Of a stretch of 64,000 nt of DNA, positions 62,437-64,000 are shown in pieces. The first letter of the stretch is position 1. Each line of letters opens with the position of its first letter. The stretch covers positions 4,025,501 through 4,089,500 of the forward strand of contig NZ_CP016447.1 in the NCBI RefSeq assembly GCF_001714725.1, given 5' to 3'. A program made the position numbers and the translations under genes. This DNA comes from Acidovorax sp. RAC01 (lineage in GTDB: Bacteria; Pseudomonadota; Gammaproteobacteria; Burkholderiales; Burkholderiaceae_C). The notes beneath the pieces were generated by a model that was not told where the DNA came from, did not search any database, and saw only the letters and a program-made list of their open reading frames with translations.

Positions 62437-63738
62437 TCAGGGCATGTCTTTCCTGGTGTAGACCAGGGTGACCGAGGCGTCTTCCGGAATGGGCGGCAGC
62501 CCCGCCTCCCACTGCTCGAATCGGCTGCGCAGGTCTGCCAGCCTGTCCGGGTCGCGGTGCATCTGGTTGGCACGCTCGCGCGCGTCGGCCTCCAGGTCAA
62601 ACAGGTACTCGTTATCGTCCACGCGCAGGTATTTCCAGCGGCCAGAGCGCAGCGCGCGCTGCTGGCGGTGGCTCATGCGCCAGCACAGCTGCCGCTCCTG
62701 CACCAGCGATGCATCACGCAGATGGGGCAGGATGGACACGCCGTCGAGCGGGTGCACCAGTTGCGGCCGGGCCTGGGCGGCTTCCAGCAAGGTGGGCACC
62801 CAGTCCATCGTGATGATCAGCTGCTCGCTCACGCCACCAGCCGCAATCACGGCGGGCCAGCGCACGATGTAGGGCACGCGGATTCCGCCTTCGGTCAGGT
62901 CCATCTTGCCGCCCACCAGCGGCCAGCTGTCGCTGAAACGCTCGCCCCCGTTGTCGCTGGTAAAGACCACCAGCGTGTTCTCGTCCTGGCCCAGGCGCTT
63001 GAGCTCGGCCATGATCTTGCCGATGCCTTCGTCCATGTGGTGGATCATGCGGTGGTAGGTTTCCACAGACCCGCCGTCCAGGTGGAACGTCTTGCCCACC
63101 AGGGTCTTGGCCAGTTCGTGGTCTTCGCGCGTCTCCCAGGGCCAGTGCGGGGCCGTGTAGTGCAGCGACAGGAAAAACGGCTGCCCCTGGCCCACGCTGC
63201 GCTGGATGAAGTCCACGCTGCGGTCCGACAAAAGGTCCGTCAGGTAGGTGTCGTCGTCCACCGGCGTGCCGTTGTGCCACAGGTCCTTCTTGCCATTCGG
63301 GGCGGTGTGGGTGAAGTAATCGATCCCGCCCGACATGAGCCCGAAGTGCTCGTCGTACCCGCTCTTGAGCGGCCCGAAATGCGGCTCATGCCCCAGGTGC
63401 CACTTGCCGATGAGGCCGGTGCGGTAGCCCGCTTCGCGCAGCAGCGAGGGCAGCGTCTGGTGTGACGGCGGCAGGCCGTGCGTGCTGCGCGTGGCGTTGG
63501 GGCCATGCAGGGGCTCGTCTGCCGCGCCCCTGAAGTGGTACTGGTAGCGGCCGGTCATCAGCGCGAACCGCGTGGGCGAACACACCGGCGAATTGGAATA
63601 GCCCTGGGTGAACCGCAGGCCCTCGCTGGCCATCTGGTCCAGATGGGGTGACACCGGCGCCCGCCCGCCGTAGCAGCCGAGGTCGGCAAACCCGAGGTCG
63701 TCGGCCAGGATAAAGATGATGTTGGGCTGTGCGCTCAC
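62437..63738 (-). CDS. type I sulfatase
   Basis: A 433-residue sulfatase of the alkaline phosphatase superfamily. Metal ligands are in NIIFILADDLGFADLGCYGG (Asp13, Asp14). The formylglycine motif is SPVCSPTRFALMTGRYQYH with Cys53, of the C-x-P-x-R type that needs a maturase. VVFTSDNGGERFSDSWPLVGGKMDLTEGGIRVPYIVRWP carries the other metal Asp/Asn and active-site Lys. No signal peptide is seen, so it is likely cytoplasmic. The GTG start has GAGGA about 7 bp upstream. It is divergent from a LysR-type gene and upstream of a Bug receptor gene. Confidence 0.92.
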   Translation of the reverse strand: MSAQPNIIFILADDLGFADLGCYGGRAPVSPHLDQMASEGLRFTQGYSNSPVCSPTRFALMTGRYQYHFRGAADEPLHGPNATRSTHGLPPSHQTLPSLLREAGYRTGLIGKWHLGHEPHFGPLKSGYDEHFGLMSGGIDYFTHTAPNGKKDLWHNGTPVDDDTYLTDLLSDRSVDFIQRSVGQGQPFFLSLHYTAPHWPWETREDHELAKTLVGKTFHLDGGSVETYHRMIHHMDEGIGKIMAELKRLGQDENTLVVFTSDNGGERFSDSWPLVGGKMDLTEGGIRVPYIVRWPAVIAAGGVSEQLIITMDWVPTLLEAAQARPQLVHPLDGVSILPHLRDASLVQERQLCWRMSHRQQRALRSGRWKYLRVDDNEYLFDLEADARERANQMHRDPDRLADLRSRFEQWEAGLPPIPEDASVTLVYTRKDMP

Positions 63739-63750
63739 GGGGGTCCTCGC

Positions 63751-63822
63751 AATGCTTGCATTCAGGCCGATGGGTCACGGCCCGGGTTGAAGGCATTCTG
63801 CGTGGAAGGGCCATGCCAGAAT
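63751..63822. promoter_or_regulatory. dyads in the sulfatase/LysR divergent region
   Basis: AATGC-TT-GCATT (63751-63762) and ATTCTG...CAGAAT (63795-63800 with 63817-63822) lie in the 129-bp gap between the divergent sulfatase and LysR starts. Such dyads suit a LysR-type regulator, but binding is inferred from position only. Confidence 0.35.
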
Positions 63823-63867
63823 AGAAGCGAAAACGTGTTGCCCATAATCAATGAACATGGGAAAACC

Positions 63868-64000
63868 ATGCAGTCCTACCAATTGCGCGCGCTGGTCGCC
63901 GTGGCAGATGCCGGCAGCATCACGGCAGCGGCCCGCAGCCTCGGCATTTCACAACCGGCGGTCACGCGGGCCCTCAAGCAGCTGGAAATCGACGTCCGGG
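63868..64000 (+). CDS. LysR-family regulator, partial at the right edge
   Basis: The first 44 codons are visible: MQSYQLRALVAVADAGSITAAARSLGISQPAVTRALKQLEIDVR. It is a standard LysR winged-helix N-terminus. The rest lies outside the window. Its divergence from the sulfatase gene marks it as the likely regulator of sulfatase and Bug receptor. Confidence 0.9.
   Translation, partial: MQSYQLRALVAVADAGSITAAARSLGISQPAVTRALKQLEIDVR

Overview
The window is GC-rich chromosomal DNA of a betaproteobacterium, most likely family Comamonadaceae and Acidovorax-like. Pointers are the isc cluster laid out as iscR-iscS-iscU-iscA / hscB-hscA-fdx, a pyruvate dehydrogenase locus whose E3 carries its own lipoyl domain, two Bug-type (TctC) solute receptors, an exosortase H pair, and an AT-rich 17-bp dyad repeat scattered through intergenic and some coding DNA. 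No IS element, prophage, CRISPR array or rRNA operon was seen. The assignment rests on gene content and protein character; no database search was possible.

Layout. 1-6.1 kb: a gene cut by the left edge, an RHS-repeat remnant, a secreted sugar dehydrogenase, an NlpC/P60 peptidase, small envelope proteins, and a Bug receptor plus DUF3237 protein divergent from a LuxR-type regulator. 6.4-10.1 kb: a redox/signalling cluster (PepSY protein, cytochrome b, OmpR-type regulator, histidine kinase, predicted outer-membrane protein). 10.1-15 kb: SNF2 helicase, AlkB, an inverted/direct repeat element, EVE protein. 15.3-19.8 kb: a second two-component pair, a chemoreceptor and a flavodoxin-like protein. 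20-25.1 kb: exosortase H with its membrane partner, a SAM methyltransferase and a lipoprotein acylase of the penicillin/AHL acylase family. 25.4-27.3 kb: an aspartokinase resembling the ectoine-type enzymes, then a scar carrying pieces of a type I restriction system. 27.6-37.2 kb: aceE-aceF-lpdA, divergent from a PAS histidine kinase / FixJ-type regulator pair. 37.3-43 kb: folD, oligopeptidase A, a glutaredoxin-like protein, rpiA, pyrD. 43-46.5 kb: a small stress/membrane operon (DUF883, holin-like, YqjK-like), an FAD oxidoreductase and a histone-deacetylase-fold amidohydrolase.

46.6-55.6 kb: two identical tRNA-Val(CAC) genes behind dnaQ, the Fe-S assembly genes, and uvrB. A strong terminator divides the isc genes into iscRSUA and hscBA-fdx. 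55.7-64 kb: an aromatic/aspartate aminotransferase, a nucleotidyltransferase-fold protein, an extradiol dioxygenase with a twin-arginine-like leader, a short CaiB-family protein, a cold-shock/DUF1294 fusion, an unknown small protein, and a sulfatase plus Bug receptor operon divergent from a LysR regulator cut by the right edge.

The most unusual signals are structural. Nine copies of a 17-bp core (GCTA-N9-TAGC, with at most one mismatch in the arms) occur across the window. Three lie inside reading frames: the lpdA interdomain linker, a loop of hscA, and the C-terminal tail of the PAS kinase. Two other structured repeat elements start directly after the stop codons of alkB and the flavodoxin-like gene.
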